Of a DNA stretch of 64,000 nt, positions 33,607 through 42,935 are shown piece after piece; position 1 is the stretch's first letter, and the number at the start of each line of letters is the position of its first letter. The notes beneath the pieces are model-generated. The model had not been told where the DNA came from. It worked only from the letters and a program-made list of their open reading frames with translations, and searched no databases. Source of the stretch: a virus. The position numbers and the translations under genes were made by a program. Where the stretch lies: the IMG/VR virus record IMGVR_UViG_3300042522_000315, positions 20,105 through 84,104 of that record; one strand, given 5' to 3'.

Positions 33607-34340
33607 AAGTGTATATTGGACCACATGTAGGCAATCGTTACGTTGCTGATTTCCATTACAAGCATATGAACAAGAAATATGGATATGAGTGGGAAGAAAG
33701 CACCACTCGTTTTGACAAGTTTCTTGAAAAGCTTGAAAGCTGGTGTCAGACTGTTTTAGATGCAACAATCAACAAGCTTGTCAGTAATCGTAAGCGTAAG
33801 ATCAATGTTCGCATTGATAACTATGACACTTGGTCAATGGATCACACGCTGGCACATATCACTCTTCCTATGTTGAAGCAGCTTAGGGATACCAAGCATG
33901 GCAGTCCTTTTGTAGATAAAGAAGATTTGCCTGAACATCTTCGTTTCTCTGAAAGAGAGAAAGCAGTCTTTGATTATGGTTGTTTTGATCATAGTTTGAA
34001 TGCCACTGAAGAAGAACTTGAAGCGGTGGACAAAAAGTTTCAATCTCAGTGGCTTTGGGTTATTGACCAGATGATTTGGAGCTTTGAGCAGGAGCTTGAT
34101 GAGTATGAAAGCGATAAGAATTTCTATGATCCTTATGCTCCTGATGAAGCGATTGAACCTCGTACTTACAGTGTTTTGAAAGCTGATGGCACTGTGGTTG
34201 AAAAAGAAGAATTATGTTGGTCTGAAAAGCGTGAGCGTGAACGCGGCAAGTTCAACAAAGAAAAGTTTGATGCTTATCATAAGCGCAAGCAGAACGGATT
34301 TATTCTCTTCGGTAAATACTATCAGAATCTGTGGGACTGA
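33603..34340 (+). CDS. conserved T4-like phage protein, unknown
   Basis: 245 aa. The block RIDNYDTWSMDHTLAHITLPML then KQLRDTKHGSPFVDKEDLPEHL is the strongly conserved core of a widespread T4-superfamily protein without known function. Charged and aromatic, no membrane segment. Start at 33603 overlaps the PMM stop. Confidence 0.8.
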   Translation: MKVYIGPHVGNRYVADFHYKHMNKKYGYEWEESTTRFDKFLEKLESWCQTVLDATINKLVSNRKRKINVRIDNYDTWSMDHTLAHITLPMLKQLRDTKHGSPFVDKEDLPEHLRFSEREKAVFDYGCFDHSLNATEEELEAVDKKFQSQWLWVIDQMIWSFEQELDEYESDKNFYDPYAPDEAIEPRTYSVLKADGTVVEKEELCWSEKRERERGKFNKEKFDAYHKRKQNGFILFGKYYQNLWD

Positions 34341-34342
34341 TT

Positions 34343-34603
34343 ATGAAGTGTAACACATGCAATACTGAGTATAAAGCTATGCCATATCTTGATGAAACAG
34401 AGCAAGCAAATGGTTGTGCTGCAACTCTCTATCTGCATAGTGGCACACACTACATTCTTGCTCATTACGGTTCACGATACGATATGCAACGGTACGCTCT
34501 TAAGCGCGGACCATTTTATGATACAGGTAACATCTGCGATAACTGTATAAATAATCTTATCAATGAAGGCAGAGCAGGCCTAATTGAAGACGGAGTTTGG
34601 TAA
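34343..34603 (+). CDS. small zinc-finger-like protein
   Basis: 86 aa. CNTCNTEY near the N-terminus and CDNCINNL near the C-terminus give two CxxC pairs that could bind one zinc. ATG at 34343 chosen over an upstream GTG. No family recognised. Confidence 0.65.
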   Translation: MKCNTCNTEYKAMPYLDETEQANGCAATLYLHSGTHYILAHYGSRYDMQRYALKRGPFYDTGNICDNCINNLINEGRAGLIEDGVW

Positions 34604-34624
34604 CTCTCTAGAAGGAATAGAACT

Positions 34625-34825
34625 ATGACATACAAGACTATTTCCGAAGAAATTCTAAAACAAGCCGCAGAGATTATGGGTCCCGATAGCAACTTTCACA
34701 CAGCACTGAAATGGGGCGATGACTATAGACAAGCAGGTATGAACCCAGTATACTATACTAATGATGAAGAACGTATGGTGTATGTGACTACCGAAGAAAA
34801 GATGAGTGGAACTAAGTTCAATTAA
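34625..34825 (+). CDS. small protein, unknown
   Basis: 66 aa, acidic, no recognisable motif; AAGGA ribosome site. Lies in a run of short genes before the polymerase operon. Confidence 0.6.
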   Translation: MTYKTISEEILKQAAEIMGPDSNFHTALKWGDDYRQAGMNPVYYTNDEERMVYVTTEEKMSGTKFN

Positions 34826-34834
34826 GGAGATACT

Positions 34835-35017
34835 ATGAATATTCTCGAAACACAATGGAAGCAACGTGAGTATGACGGCAAGTGGGAGAAGCTTGCTAAA
34901 ATTATGGATTATGACAACAAGTATGTCTATAAGACCGAAAGTGGATCTAGAATGACATATACCCCAGAGAAGTGGACAACAGTTGGTGTTTTTGATTACG
35001 TAGGAGAAATTGAATAA
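34835..35017 (+). CDS. small protein, unknown
   Basis: 60 aa, Tyr/Lys/Glu-rich (WKQREYDGKWEKLAKIMDYDN). Good AAGGAG site and a TAATG overlap with the next gene, which support translation. No family recognised. Confidence 0.65.
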   Translation: MNILETQWKQREYDGKWEKLAKIMDYDNKYVYKTESGSRMTYTPEKWTTVGVFDYVGEIE

Positions 35018-35334
35018 TGGCAGGCAATGTAAAACTTATTAAGCTAACTAATCGTGATGAAATTCTGGCAGAAGTTCTTCACTTTGACAGAGACAATTTG
35101 GTGATGAAGAATCCTGTCCGCATTGTGGTACTTGGCACATCTAAGGTCGATCCAAACACACCAAATGTTGGTATTGCACCATGGGCAGAATTCTCTGAAG
35201 ATAAAGACTTCACGATTGACAGGGTACATGTTCTCTGTATAATGAACCCTGTATCTGATTTCCTTAATCAGTACAATTCTATTTTTGGTGGCATCATTGC
35301 ACCTTCGAGTAAACTCATTCTTCCTGGAGCATAA
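35017..35334 (+). CDS. Sm-like-fold phage protein (paralogue of 2512 gene)
   Basis: 105 aa. VKLIKLTNRDEILAEVL, then NLVMKNPVRIVVL, repeats the layout of the protein at 2512-2973, and the loop INPVSDFLNQYNSI follows the barrel. Annotated as Sm-like in cyanophage relatives. It is placed directly before DNA polymerase with a TAATG overlap. Confidence 0.7.
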   Translation: MAGNVKLIKLTNRDEILAEVLHFDRDNLVMKNPVRIVVLGTSKVDPNTPNVGIAPWAEFSEDKDFTIDRVHVLCIMNPVSDFLNQYNSIFGGIIAPSSKLILPGA

Positions 35335-37898
35335 TGACAAATTCATTCTATACTAATGTGCAGGTATACGGCTCACGTATCCTGTATCGTGGCATCGAAA
35401 ACGGATTTCGTATAACAAAGAAAATCGATTATAACCCAACCCTGTATGTGTCTTCAAAAACCCATACAGGGTTTCACACTATTCATGGTGAATTTGTTTC
35501 TGAAATCAAGCCAGGTAACATTCGTGACTGTCGTGATTTCATCAAGCAATATGAGGGTGTAGAAGGTTTTAAAATCTTCGGTAATCAGCGTTATGAATAT
35601 TCGTTCATTGCTGATAACTTTGATGAACATATCGATTGGGACATTGCAGATATAAACGTAGCAAACATCGATATTGAGGTGGGCAGTGAGAACGGCTTTC
35701 CAGAACCTGATGTTGCTAATGAACCAATCACTGCTATTACCATCAAGACAAAACTTGGCTTTCACGTTTTCGGTTGCGGTGATTTCATCAACAACCGCGA
35801 AGACGTTACATATGTGAAGTGTAGAGATGAATTTGATCTGATCTATAAGTTTCTAGATGTTTGGTCTAATAACAAGAATTATCCCGATATCATCACTGGT
35901 TGGAATATCAAGTTCTTCGATATTCCATATCTTGTAAACCGTATTACGAAACTGTGTGGTGAAGCAACTGCAAAGAGACTTTCTCCTTGGGGTGTTATCA
36001 ACGAGAGACAAGTTAACTTTGGTCCAGGTCGTCAATTTAAGACATACTCTATTTTGGGTATAGCATCTCTTGACTATATTGATCTGTATCAGCGTTATGC
36101 TCCTAATGGTAAGTCGCAAGAGTCATATAAACTTGATGCGATTGCTAATGTAGAATTGGGTGAACGTAAGCTTTCATATGAAGAGTATGGTAATCTTCAC
36201 TCACTATATCGTGACAATTTTCAGCTATTCATTGAGTATAACATTCGTGACGTTGAACTCATCGATAAGCTTGATGACAAGTTGAAGCTGATTGAACTTG
36301 TTTTGACCTTGGCATATGACTCCAAAACAAATTATGAAGATGCGTTCACTCAGGTTCGCATGTGGGATATCATCATCTTCAATCATCTTCGAAAGAAGAA
36401 GATCGTTATTCCTCAGAACACCACACATCAGAAAGACAGTATGTATGAAGGTGCATTTGTTAAAAACCCTCTCATTGGTATGCATAAGTGGGTCGCAAGC
36501 TTCGATCTCAATTCTCTGTACCCTCATCTCATTATGCAGTGGAACATTAGCCCTGACACCATCATTGAGCCGGTGCATTATGATGGAACACTAAGAGAGT
36601 TTATCACTCGAAACACAGTAAACGTTGATAATCTTCTTGAGCAGAAGATTGAAACTAGTGTGCTTAAGACTGCTAATGTAACACTGACTCCGAATGGTCA
36701 GTTTTTCACAAAAGAACGACATGGTTTTTTACCTGAGCTTATGGAAACAATGTACAATGACCGTAGCGCATATAAAAAGAAAGCTATCGAAGCTAAGAAA
36801 GAACTTGAAAAAGAAACCGACTCCACAAAACGATATGACATTGAGAAACGCATTGCAAGGTATAATAATCTACAACTTGCGAAGAAGGTCTCTCTGAACT
36901 CAGCTTATGGTGCTTTAGGTAATGAGTTCTTTCGTTTCTTTGATGTGAGACAAGCGTCTGCTATTACTACAGCAGGTCAGTTGTCTATTCGCTGGATTGA
37001 GAATAAGCTAAATGAGTATATGAACAAGCTACTCAAGACGGAGAAAGAAGATTATGTTATTGCATCAGATACGGATAGCATTTATCTGTCACTTGATAAA
37101 TTGGTCAGCAAGACTATTGTTGAGCAGAACCCAACTGCTGACACAAAGAAAATCATCAAGTTCATGGACAAGGTATGTGAAGATCGCATTCAACCGTTTA
37201 TTGACAAAGCTTACTCTGAGCTTGCTGAGTATGTTAATGCCTACGAACAAAAGATGCAAATGAAGCGTGAAGCTCTTGCTGACAAAGGTATCTGGACAGC
37301 CAAGAAGCGTTACATCATGAATGTCTATAACAACGAAGGTGTTGAGTATGCAAAGCCTAAGGTAAAGGTGATGGGTCTTGAGATGATCAAGTCTTCAACG
37401 CCAGCATACTGCCGCAAGATCATGTGGGAAGCTATTGATATTGTACTGAACAAGTCCGAAGATGATATGATTGATATGATTGAAACTTATCGACAAGAGT
37501 TTAGACGACAGTCAATATCTGATATTGCATTTCCTCGTGGTGTGAATGGACTTGGTAAGTTCGCTGATGCTAAATCTATCTTTGGTAAAGGCACACCTAT
37601 TCACGTTCGTGGTTCATTGATGTATAATGATCTGATCAAGCGCAAGAAACTAGACAAGAATTATCCGATGATCATGGAAGGTGAAAAGATCAAGTTTCTT
37701 TATCTTAAAGAACCAAACACAATTCAGTCTAATGTCATTTCGTTTCCTACGATTGTGCCAAAAGAGCTTGATATAGAGAAGTATGTAGACTATGATTTAC
37801 AATTTGAGAAATCATTTCTTGAACCTCTCAAAATCATTCTCGACAGTATCAATTGGAAAACAGAACATGTCAGTTCACTTGAAGATTTCTTCTCATGA
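35334..37898 (+). CDS. 43: gp43 DNA polymerase (family B)
   Basis: 854 aa (T4: 898), uninterrupted. Exonuclease motifs: NIDIEVG (residue 112), GWNIKFFDIPYL and YNIRDVELIDKL. Polymerase motifs: SFDLNSLYP near 390 (A), KKVSLNSAYGALGN near 517 (B) and ASDTDSIYL near 578 (C, DTD). The gp45-binding C-terminus is EDFFS. It overlaps the Sm-like gene by one base and its stop overlaps the next start. Confidence 0.96.
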   Translation: MTNSFYTNVQVYGSRILYRGIENGFRITKKIDYNPTLYVSSKTHTGFHTIHGEFVSEIKPGNIRDCRDFIKQYEGVEGFKIFGNQRYEYSFIADNFDEHIDWDIADINVANIDIEVGSENGFPEPDVANEPITAITIKTKLGFHVFGCGDFINNREDVTYVKCRDEFDLIYKFLDVWSNNKNYPDIITGWNIKFFDIPYLVNRITKLCGEATAKRLSPWGVINERQVNFGPGRQFKTYSILGIASLDYIDLYQRYAPNGKSQESYKLDAIANVELGERKLSYEEYGNLHSLYRDNFQLFIEYNIRDVELIDKLDDKLKLIELVLTLAYDSKTNYEDAFTQVRMWDIIIFNHLRKKKIVIPQNTTHQKDSMYEGAFVKNPLIGMHKWVASFDLNSLYPHLIMQWNISPDTIIEPVHYDGTLREFITRNTVNVDNLLEQKIETSVLKTANVTLTPNGQFFTKERHGFLPELMETMYNDRSAYKKKAIEAKKELEKETDSTKRYDIEKRIARYNNLQLAKKVSLNSAYGALGNEFFRFFDVRQASAITTAGQLSIRWIENKLNEYMNKLLKTEKEDYVIASDTDSIYLSLDKLVSKTIVEQNPTADTKKIIKFMDKVCEDRIQPFIDKAYSELAEYVNAYEQKMQMKREALADKGIWTAKKRYIMNVYNNEGVEYAKPKVKVMGLEMIKSSTPAYCRKIMWEAIDIVLNKSEDDMIDMIETYRQEFRRQSISDIAFPRGVNGLGKFADAKSIFGKGTPIHVRGSLMYNDLIKRKKLDKNYPMIMEGEKIKFLYLKEPNTIQSNVISFPTIVPKELDIEKYVDYDLQFEKSFLEPLKIILDSINWKTEHVSSLEDFFS

Positions 37899-38434
37899 GT
37901 TTGGAACAATTTACAAGACTTGCTGGTTCAGGCAATCCTAACCGGAAGAAAGATGACTTCTACGCGACTCCAGATTGGGCTATTGATGCCCTTCTGGACC
38001 GCGAAAAGTTTTCTGGTGAGATTTGGGAACCAGCATGTGGTGATGGTGCCATCTGTAAGAGATTGCAGCGTTACGGATACAATCATATATACGCAACGGA
38101 TCTGATTGACCGAGGATATGGTGATGCACACTTTGATTTTATGTATAGTCATAGAAAAACTGACAACATCATTACCAATCCCCCTTTCAAGATCGGAACC
38201 AAGTTCACCCTTCATGCTTTAAACTTGGCTGAGAAGAAAGTTGCTATGTTCAACAAGCTAAGTTTTCTTGAAGGCAAAGAAAGACGAGATAGACTTTTCT
38301 CTTTGAATGTTTTAGAATATGTGTATGTATTCGGTAATCGTGTCGGATTTAATGGAGGTGGTGGGATGCTTGCCTTCGCATGGTTTGTTTTCAATAATGA
38401 ATATAAAGGTGAACCTAAATTGAGGTGGATATAA
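37895..38434 (+). CDS. DNA adenine methylase-like protein
   Basis: 179 aa. DDFYATPDWAIDALL, WEPACGDGAICKRL (SAM motif I) and NIITNPPFKIGTKF (catalytic NPPF) form the adenine-N6 methylase order. It could modify phage DNA against restriction. It lacks a separate target-recognition domain at this length. ATGA overlap with polymerase. Confidence 0.78.
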   Translation: MSLEQFTRLAGSGNPNRKKDDFYATPDWAIDALLDREKFSGEIWEPACGDGAICKRLQRYGYNHIYATDLIDRGYGDAHFDFMYSHRKTDNIITNPPFKIGTKFTLHALNLAEKKVAMFNKLSFLEGKERRDRLFSLNVLEYVYVFGNRVGFNGGGGMLAFAWFVFNNEYKGEPKLRWI

Positions 38435-38892
38435 TGGCAAAATATGATCACGGTGGTGGATGCCCATGTGGATTATACAAAGAGTGTGATCCAGGATGTA
38501 GAGAATATAAAGACAAAGACTTTGATAAAATAATGGAAAAGATTGCAGCAGAACGCAAAATGCCTTATGTTGAATCAGTAAAACGCCCGTGGGGTGAGTG
38601 GCAGGTACTTGATGTTGATCAGGGATACAAGGTCAAGCGTCTTGAGATTTTACCTGATCAAGCAATCTCACTTCAGTATCATAAGCATCGCTCAGAACAC
38701 TGGACAATTGTGCAGGGTGAAGGTAAAGTCATTGTTGATGGTAGCATCTTTACTGTGAAGAAGGGTGAATCATTTCATGTGCCAAAGCTTTCTCTTCATA
38801 AGATTGCTAATACTCACCTGAATGAAACACTCATTGCGATTGAAGTTCAGATGGGTGAGATATGCAGCGAAGACGATATCGTTCGCTGCTAA
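38434..38892 (+). CDS. cupin, mannose-6-phosphate isomerase type II C-terminal-like
   Basis: 152 aa. After a Cys-rich start (GGGCPCGLYKECDPGC) comes the type II PMI cupin: RPWGEWQVLDVDQGYKVKRLEI, SLQYHKHRSEHWTIVQGEGKV and GESFHVPKLSLHKIAN. Metal-binding His and Glu are present. The stand-alone form lacks the guanylyltransferase half found in ManC. Start at 38434 overlaps the previous stop. Confidence 0.78.
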   Translation: MAKYDHGGGCPCGLYKECDPGCREYKDKDFDKIMEKIAAERKMPYVESVKRPWGEWQVLDVDQGYKVKRLEILPDQAISLQYHKHRSEHWTIVQGEGKVIVDGSIFTVKKGESFHVPKLSLHKIANTHLNETLIAIEVQMGEICSEDDIVRC

Positions 38893-38917
38893 ATACCTCG
38901 TCACGGAGAATCGTGAC
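38889..38917 (+). promoter_or_regulatory. late-type box and hairpin upstream of uvsX
   Basis: CTAAATAC at 38889-38896 is followed by a GTCACG/CGTGAC hairpin (38900-38917); the uvsX start is at 38943 with TTGGAG. In a late transcript the hairpin would be at the 5' end. Confidence 0.5.
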
Positions 38918-38942
38918 ATCAACATAATATTGGAGAATCAAT

Positions 38943-39992
38943 ATGTCAAATATGTTTACATCCTTACTCAAGGAGATTGATAATGAATACGCTGGCATCG
39001 CGGATGAAGGAGTCGAAGCTGGTGATGTTACTGGTTTTATTGGCACTGGCAGCTATAGTCTTAACGCTCTGCTATCTGGTAGCATCTATGGGGGTTTACC
39101 TGCTAACAAAGTCACAGCACTCGCTGGTGAACCGTCTACAGGAAAGACCTTTTACGCAATCAACATTGTCAGACAGTTCCTCAGAGAAAACGAAACAGGA
39201 TTCGTCTTCTACTTTGAATCCGAATCTGCTATATCTAAGCAAATGCTTACAGATAGAGGCATTGACACAAAGCGAGTTGCAGTTGTGCCAGTCGCAACTA
39301 TCCAAGAGTTCAGAACCCAAGCAGTAAAGATCCTCGACAAGTACATTGAAGACAAGACAAGCAAAGATCGTCCACCAATGATGTTTGTTCTCGACTCACT
39401 TGGTAATCTTTCAACCGATAAAGAAATGCAAGACATTGCAGATGGTAAAGACACACGAGACATGACCCGTGCTCAGTTGGTGCGTGGTGCATTCCGTGTT
39501 CTCACTTTGAAGCTTGGTAAGGCTAAGGTGCCTCTCATTGTGACCAATCACGTTTACGATGTTGTTGGTTCATATGTGCCGACAAAGAAGATGGGTGGTG
39601 GTTCTGGTCTTGAGTATGCTGCATCTACTATTCTGTTCTTGTCCAAGAAGAAAGACAAGGACAAGGATAATCAGATCACTGGTGCAATCATCACCGCAAA
39701 TCTAAAGAAGGCTCGACTGACTATTGAAAATAAGAAAGTAGAGACACTACTCGACTATACAGATGGTCTTGATCCATATTATGGTCTTCTTGATCTTGCT
39801 GAGAAGTTTGACATCATCAAGAAGGTATCTACACGATATGAATTGCCAGATGGAACAAAAGCATTTGAATCTGCTATTCTAAATGATCCTGAGAAGTATT
39901 TTACGAAGGACATTCTTGATCGAATTGATGAAGCATGTAAGAATGAATTCTTGTATGGTAAGTCTAATGTTGCAGATGGAGAAGACGAATGA
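38943..39992 (+). CDS. uvsX: UvsX RecA-like recombinase
   Basis: 349 aa. [17 protein letters not shown] is Walker A near residue 60 and [17 protein letters not shown] the Walker B. Strand-exchange protein of T4-type recombination, partner of UvsY and UvsW at the start of the window. A CTAAATAC box and hairpin lie upstream. Confidence 0.94.
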   Translation: MSNMFTSLLKEIDNEYAGIADEGVEAGDVTGFIGTGSYSLNALLSGSIYGGLPANKVTALAGEPSTGKTFYAINIVRQFLRENETGFVFYFESESAISKQMLTDRGIDTKRVAVVPVATIQEFRTQAVKILDKYIEDKTSKDRPPMMFVLDSLGNLSTDKEMQDIADGKDTRDMTRAQLVRGAFRVLTLKLGKAKVPLIVTNHVYDVVGSYVPTKKMGGGSGLEYAASTILFLSKKKDKDKDNQITGAIITANLKKARLTIENKKVETLLDYTDGLDPYYGLLDLAEKFDIIKKVSTRYELPDGTKAFESAILNDPEKYFTKDILDRIDEACKNEFLYGKSNVADGEDE

Positions 39993-40312
39993 TTATTGGT
40001 CAAGACTATAAGTTCCGTGATGATATGAAGGACTATGATACAGTCCCTATTGAAATCTTGATTGAGCCTTGGAATGGCGTTATACTTCGATACGTACAAG
40101 TATCAGTTAAGGAACTGGAAAACGATAGTGCGGTTCTGCAATTCTCATATGATCTACTTGATATGGGTAATCATACAGAGACTAATCTCAGACGAAGCAA
40201 AAAGTTTGAAGAGTTTGCAGGATTGATTTTGAACCATATGATTTTGGAGGTTTCTGAGCATGTCGCAGCTAAGTCTGGAAAAGACGATATTGAAGAGTTT
40301 GTTGAGGAATGA
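39989..40312 (+). CDS. small protein between uvsX and 41, unknown
   Basis: 107 aa, beta-rich start ([17 protein letters not shown]) and an acidic end (DDIEEFVEE). It overlaps uvsX by ATGA and gene 41 by 53 nt, and is a conserved-type short protein in this position. Function unknown. Confidence 0.7.
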   Translation: MIIGQDYKFRDDMKDYDTVPIEILIEPWNGVILRYVQVSVKELENDSAVLQFSYDLLDMGNHTETNLRRSKKFEEFAGLILNHMILEVSEHVAAKSGKDDIEEFVEE

Positions 40313-41642
40313 AAACTATTGCCGCAAAGTAATACCATTTCTCAAGAGTGAGTACTTTTCGAATGAAGACAAGGTTCTTTTTGAACAGATCAATGACTTC
40401 ATTCTGAAGTATAACAAACGACCTACTGCTGATGCTCTAGAAATTGAAATCAATTCTCTAGTTAAGATTACCGAAGAAGAAGTTAAGGCATGTAAGAGTG
40501 CCTTAACTTCCTTTGACGAATCCAAAGAAGAGACATCTGAAGAATGGCTGATTGATAAGACAGAGACGTTCTGTCAAGAGAAGGCAATCTATCAAGCAAT
40601 GATGTTATCCATTGAAATCATGAATGGACAAAACAAGACACTTGGTAAAGGATCTATTCCTCATGTATTGACCGAAGCACTCTCAGTTTCATTTGACCCA
40701 AATATCGGTCATGATTTCTTCCAAGATGTAGAAAAGCGATATGATTTCTATCATAGAGTAGAAGAACGTATTCCGTTTGATCTTGAGTTCTTCAACAAGA
40801 TCACCAAAGGTGGTTTGCCCAAGAAGACTTTGAATATCATTCTTGCCGGTACTGGTGTCGGTAAGTCTCTTGCTATGTGTCACTTTGCTGCTGCCAATCT
40901 AACAATTGGTAAGAATGTTTTGTACATCACAATGGAAATGGCAGAAGAAAGAATTGCAGAACGTATTGATGCAAATCTTCTTAACACAGCAGTTGACGAT
41001 CTAGAGAAGATGCCAAAAGATTTGTATGAGAGAAAGGTTGCATCTCTCAAGAACAAGACCAATGGTAAGTTGATCATCAAAGAGTATCCTACTGCATCTG
41101 CTTCGTCTCAGCATTTCAGAACTCTGCTAAATGAACTGAGATTGAAGAAGAGCTTCGAACCTGATATCATCTATATCGACTATCTTAACATTTGTTCCTC
41201 TGCTAGAATGAAAGCTGGACCTAATGTTAATTCTTATACGTTCATCAAAGCAATTGCAGAAGAACTAAGAGGTCTTGCAGTCGAGTTTGATGTTCCAATT
41301 ATATCTGCTACACAAACTACAAGAGGCGGCTACTCAAATTCAGATGTTGGTCTTGAAGATACATCGGAATCATTTGGTCTGCCAGCGACTGCCGATTTCA
41401 TGTTTGCGTTGATCAGCACTGAGCAACTTGAAGACTTAGGTCAGATCATGGTGAAGCAATTGAAGAACCGATACAATGATCCGACAACTAACAAGAGATT
41501 TGTCATTGGTGTAGATAGACCTAAAATGAAACTGTATGATGCTGAAGCTTCTGCACAAAATGATATTGCAGACAGCGGTCAAATTCAAATGCCTAACAAG
41601 ACGAACGACAAGAGAGACAAATTCAAAGGTATCAAGGTTTAA
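40260..41642 (+). CDS. 41: gp41 replicative DNA helicase (DnaB-like)
   Basis: 460 aa (T4: 475). LAGTGVGKSLAMCHFAAANL is Walker A near residue 199 and DIIYIDYLNICSS the Walker B near 300, followed by the DnaB-type ISATQTTRGG loop. Ring helicase on the lagging strand. ATG at 40260 has TTGGAGG 10 nt upstream. Confidence 0.93.
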   Translation: MSQLSLEKTILKSLLRNENYCRKVIPFLKSEYFSNEDKVLFEQINDFILKYNKRPTADALEIEINSLVKITEEEVKACKSALTSFDESKEETSEEWLIDKTETFCQEKAIYQAMMLSIEIMNGQNKTLGKGSIPHVLTEALSVSFDPNIGHDFFQDVEKRYDFYHRVEERIPFDLEFFNKITKGGLPKKTLNIILAGTGVGKSLAMCHFAAANLTIGKNVLYITMEMAEERIAERIDANLLNTAVDDLEKMPKDLYERKVASLKNKTNGKLIIKEYPTASASSQHFRTLLNELRLKKSFEPDIIYIDYLNICSSARMKAGPNVNSYTFIKAIAEELRGLAVEFDVPIISATQTTRGGYSNSDVGLEDTSESFGLPATADFMFALISTEQLEDLGQIMVKQLKNRYNDPTTNKRFVIGVDRPKMKLYDAEASAQNDIADSGQIQMPNKTNDKRDKFKGIKV

Positions 41643-41653
41643 GGAGAGAAAAC

Positions 41654-41875
41654 ATGAAGAACTATGAAGTTGTACTTGATGACAATGACTATTCTTGGCT
41701 TGTATATGAAACTCATACGGATCAGATCATCAAAGCGTTTTTCTTTGAAGATGAAGCTTCAGAATACACTCAATTTCTGAACAAGGGTGGTGCGTTTGAT
41801 GGTTGGACACCAAGATTTATGACCACAAAATCTCTCATTGATATCAATGACATATTTGATGCAGAATTCTCTTGA
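41654..41875 (+). CDS. small protein, unknown
   Basis: 73 aa, aromatic and acidic (YEVVLDDNDYSWLVYETHTD). AAGGAG site. It ends where the next promoter begins. The protein at 42186 has a similar short VSFEMVDN..F.LYCFEDDD start, so the two may be related. Confidence 0.6.
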   Translation: MKNYEVVLDDNDYSWLVYETHTDQIIKAFFFEDEASEYTQFLNKGGAFDGWTPRFMTTKSLIDINDIFDAEFS

Positions 41876-41899
41876 CGATGGCAACAGATATGCTATTAT
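41872..41899 (+). promoter_or_regulatory. sigma70-like promoter
   Basis: TTGACG 41872-41877, 16-nt spacer, TATTAT 41894-41899, upstream of the ORF starting at 41927. Confidence 0.6.
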
Positions 41900-41926
41900 G
41901 TGTGCATAAAAGAGAGAGTTAATGAC

Positions 41927-42193
41927 ATGAGCAAGATTGCTTCTAGTTGTGAAAACTGTATCTGGGCCAAGAGATATCCTAAGGCTGAGAAGCCAAAGAC
42001 TGCTGATGAAATCTGGTCACAGAAGACGTTTTGGCAGAAGTTCTTCGGTGACTTCATGATGCTTAGTTTTGAAGTTGAACTTATGGAAGCCAAATATGAT
42101 CGGCATATAAACTATCGCAAGTGTACTCGGTATCCTAAGATTATTGAAAAGAACAAGAATGATTTTTGTGGTGAGCATGTAAACAATGGTTAA
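41927..42193 (+). CDS. small Cys protein, unknown
   Basis: 88 aa. CENCIWAKRY near the start and later single cysteines (CTRYPK, FCGEH) could bind a metal. ATG at 41927 is downstream of the promoter; an upstream GTG lies inside it and is unlikely. Overlaps the next gene by 8 nt. Confidence 0.65.
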   Translation: MSKIASSCENCIWAKRYPKAEKPKTADEIWSQKTFWQKFFGDFMMLSFEVELMEAKYDRHINYRKCTRYPKIIEKNKNDFCGEHVNNG

Positions 42194-42374
42194 GTCGTAT
42201 GATGTAAGTTTTGAAATGGTTGACAACCGCGCAGGGTTCATGCTATATTGTTTCGAAGATGACGATTGTATCTGGGAACAGTTCTTCGTGAATAGCGATG
42301 ATGCTCACATGATAGGTCAGAAATTTCTTGATGGTCTATATATCAGGGGTTTTCCTGTTGACGAATTTGTATAA
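42186..42374 (+). CDS. small acidic protein, unknown
   Basis: 62 aa. YDVSFEMVDNRAGFMLYCFEDDD then a helix and FPVDEFV. Short repeats of hydrophobic and acidic residues; no family recognised. Its end overlaps a late-type TATAAATA box. Confidence 0.6.
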   Translation: MVKSYDVSFEMVDNRAGFMLYCFEDDDCIWEQFFVNSDDAHMIGQKFLDGLYIRGFPVDEFV

Positions 42375-42377
42375 ATA
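42370..42377 (+). promoter_or_regulatory. late-type box TATAAATA before the tRNA array
   Basis: Perfect T4 late consensus TATAAATA at the end of the preceding ORF, about 12 nt before the first array tRNA, the correct spacing for a start just at the tRNA. Confidence 0.65.
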
Positions 42378-42388
42378 AATATTCAAAA

Positions 42389-42471
42389 GGCCACTTAGCC
42401 GAGGTCGGCTTCTACCCGACTAGACGTAACTGGAGCTGAAAATGGGGGTTCGAATCCCTCAGTGGTCGCCA
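42389..42471 (+). tRNA. tRNA-Arg(TCT), D-arm absent in normal place
   Basis: Acceptor GGCCACT with AGTGGTC, T-arm GGGGG-TTCGAAT-CCCTC and CCA are regular. GTCGG-CTTCTAC-CCGAC forms a perfect anticodon arm with TCT. Only 8 nt lie between acceptor and anticodon stem, so no D-arm fits. 23 nt follow the anticodon stem and contain GTAACTGGA. This is the only Arg(TCT) candidate in the window, and AGA codons are common in phage genes. Confidence 0.55.
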
Positions 42472-42493
42472 ATTTTTGTAATGGAGAAAGTAA

Positions 42494-42760
42494 ATGTCTG
42501 CACCGAAGTCTAAGTCTGCTTACACCTCTAAGGGTGAACGTGAAGCAAATCGTAGTCTGTCAAAGGCTATCAAGCGTGAACGTTCCGCTATTGATAAGTG
42601 GACACTCTTGCAGAAGGCATGGTTAAAGGGTAAGAACCCGTGGGTTACTGTGCCTAATCCTAATACAGCCGACACTCGCGCACGATATGTTCGTGTTCGT
42701 GCTGAGACTGAGTGGGGTGATCCTCGCAAGGGCTTCATGTTCGGCGCAATGAAGGACTAA
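42494..42760 (+). CDS. small basic protein, unknown
   Basis: 88 aa, Lys/Arg/Ser-rich (KSKSAYTSKGEREANRSLSKAIKRERSAIDKW) with a Pro/Asn middle (WVTVPNPNTADTRARYVRV). Possible nucleic-acid binder. Own AGGAG-like site. It lies between two tRNAs. Confidence 0.65.
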   Translation: MSAPKSKSAYTSKGEREANRSLSKAIKRERSAIDKWTLLQKAWLKGKNPWVTVPNPNTADTRARYVRVRAETEWGDPRKGFMFGAMKD

Positions 42761-42767
42761 ACAATAC

Positions 42768-42843
42768 GCCCCTTTAGCCCAGCGGTAGAGGCAAGCGACT
42801 TAAAATCGCTCAAGGGACAGTTCGAATCTGTCAAGGGGCACCA
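42768..42843 (+). tRNA. tRNA-Leu(TAA), short variable loop
   Basis: Acceptor GCCCCTT/AAGGGGC, anticodon arm AGCGA-CTTAAAA-TCGCT, T-arm GACAG-TTCGAAT-CTGTC, CCA. The variable loop is about 5 nt, although bacterial Leu tRNAs normally have a long arm. Confidence 0.85.
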
Positions 42844-42847
42844 ATTC

Positions 42848-42923
42848 GCGCCTGTAGCATAGCGGTTAATGCTGACGGCTCATAACCGTCCGATCCTCAG
42901 TTCGAATCTGAGCGGGCGCACCA
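42848..42923 (+). tRNA. tRNA-Met(CAT)
   Basis: Acceptor GCGCCTG/CGGGCGC, anticodon arm GACGG-CTCATAA-CCGTC, T-arm CTCAG-TTCGAAT-CTGAG, CCA. It could be Met or Ile2; initiator features are not seen. Confidence 0.9.
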
Positions 42924-42935
42924 AATGCGGAGTTG

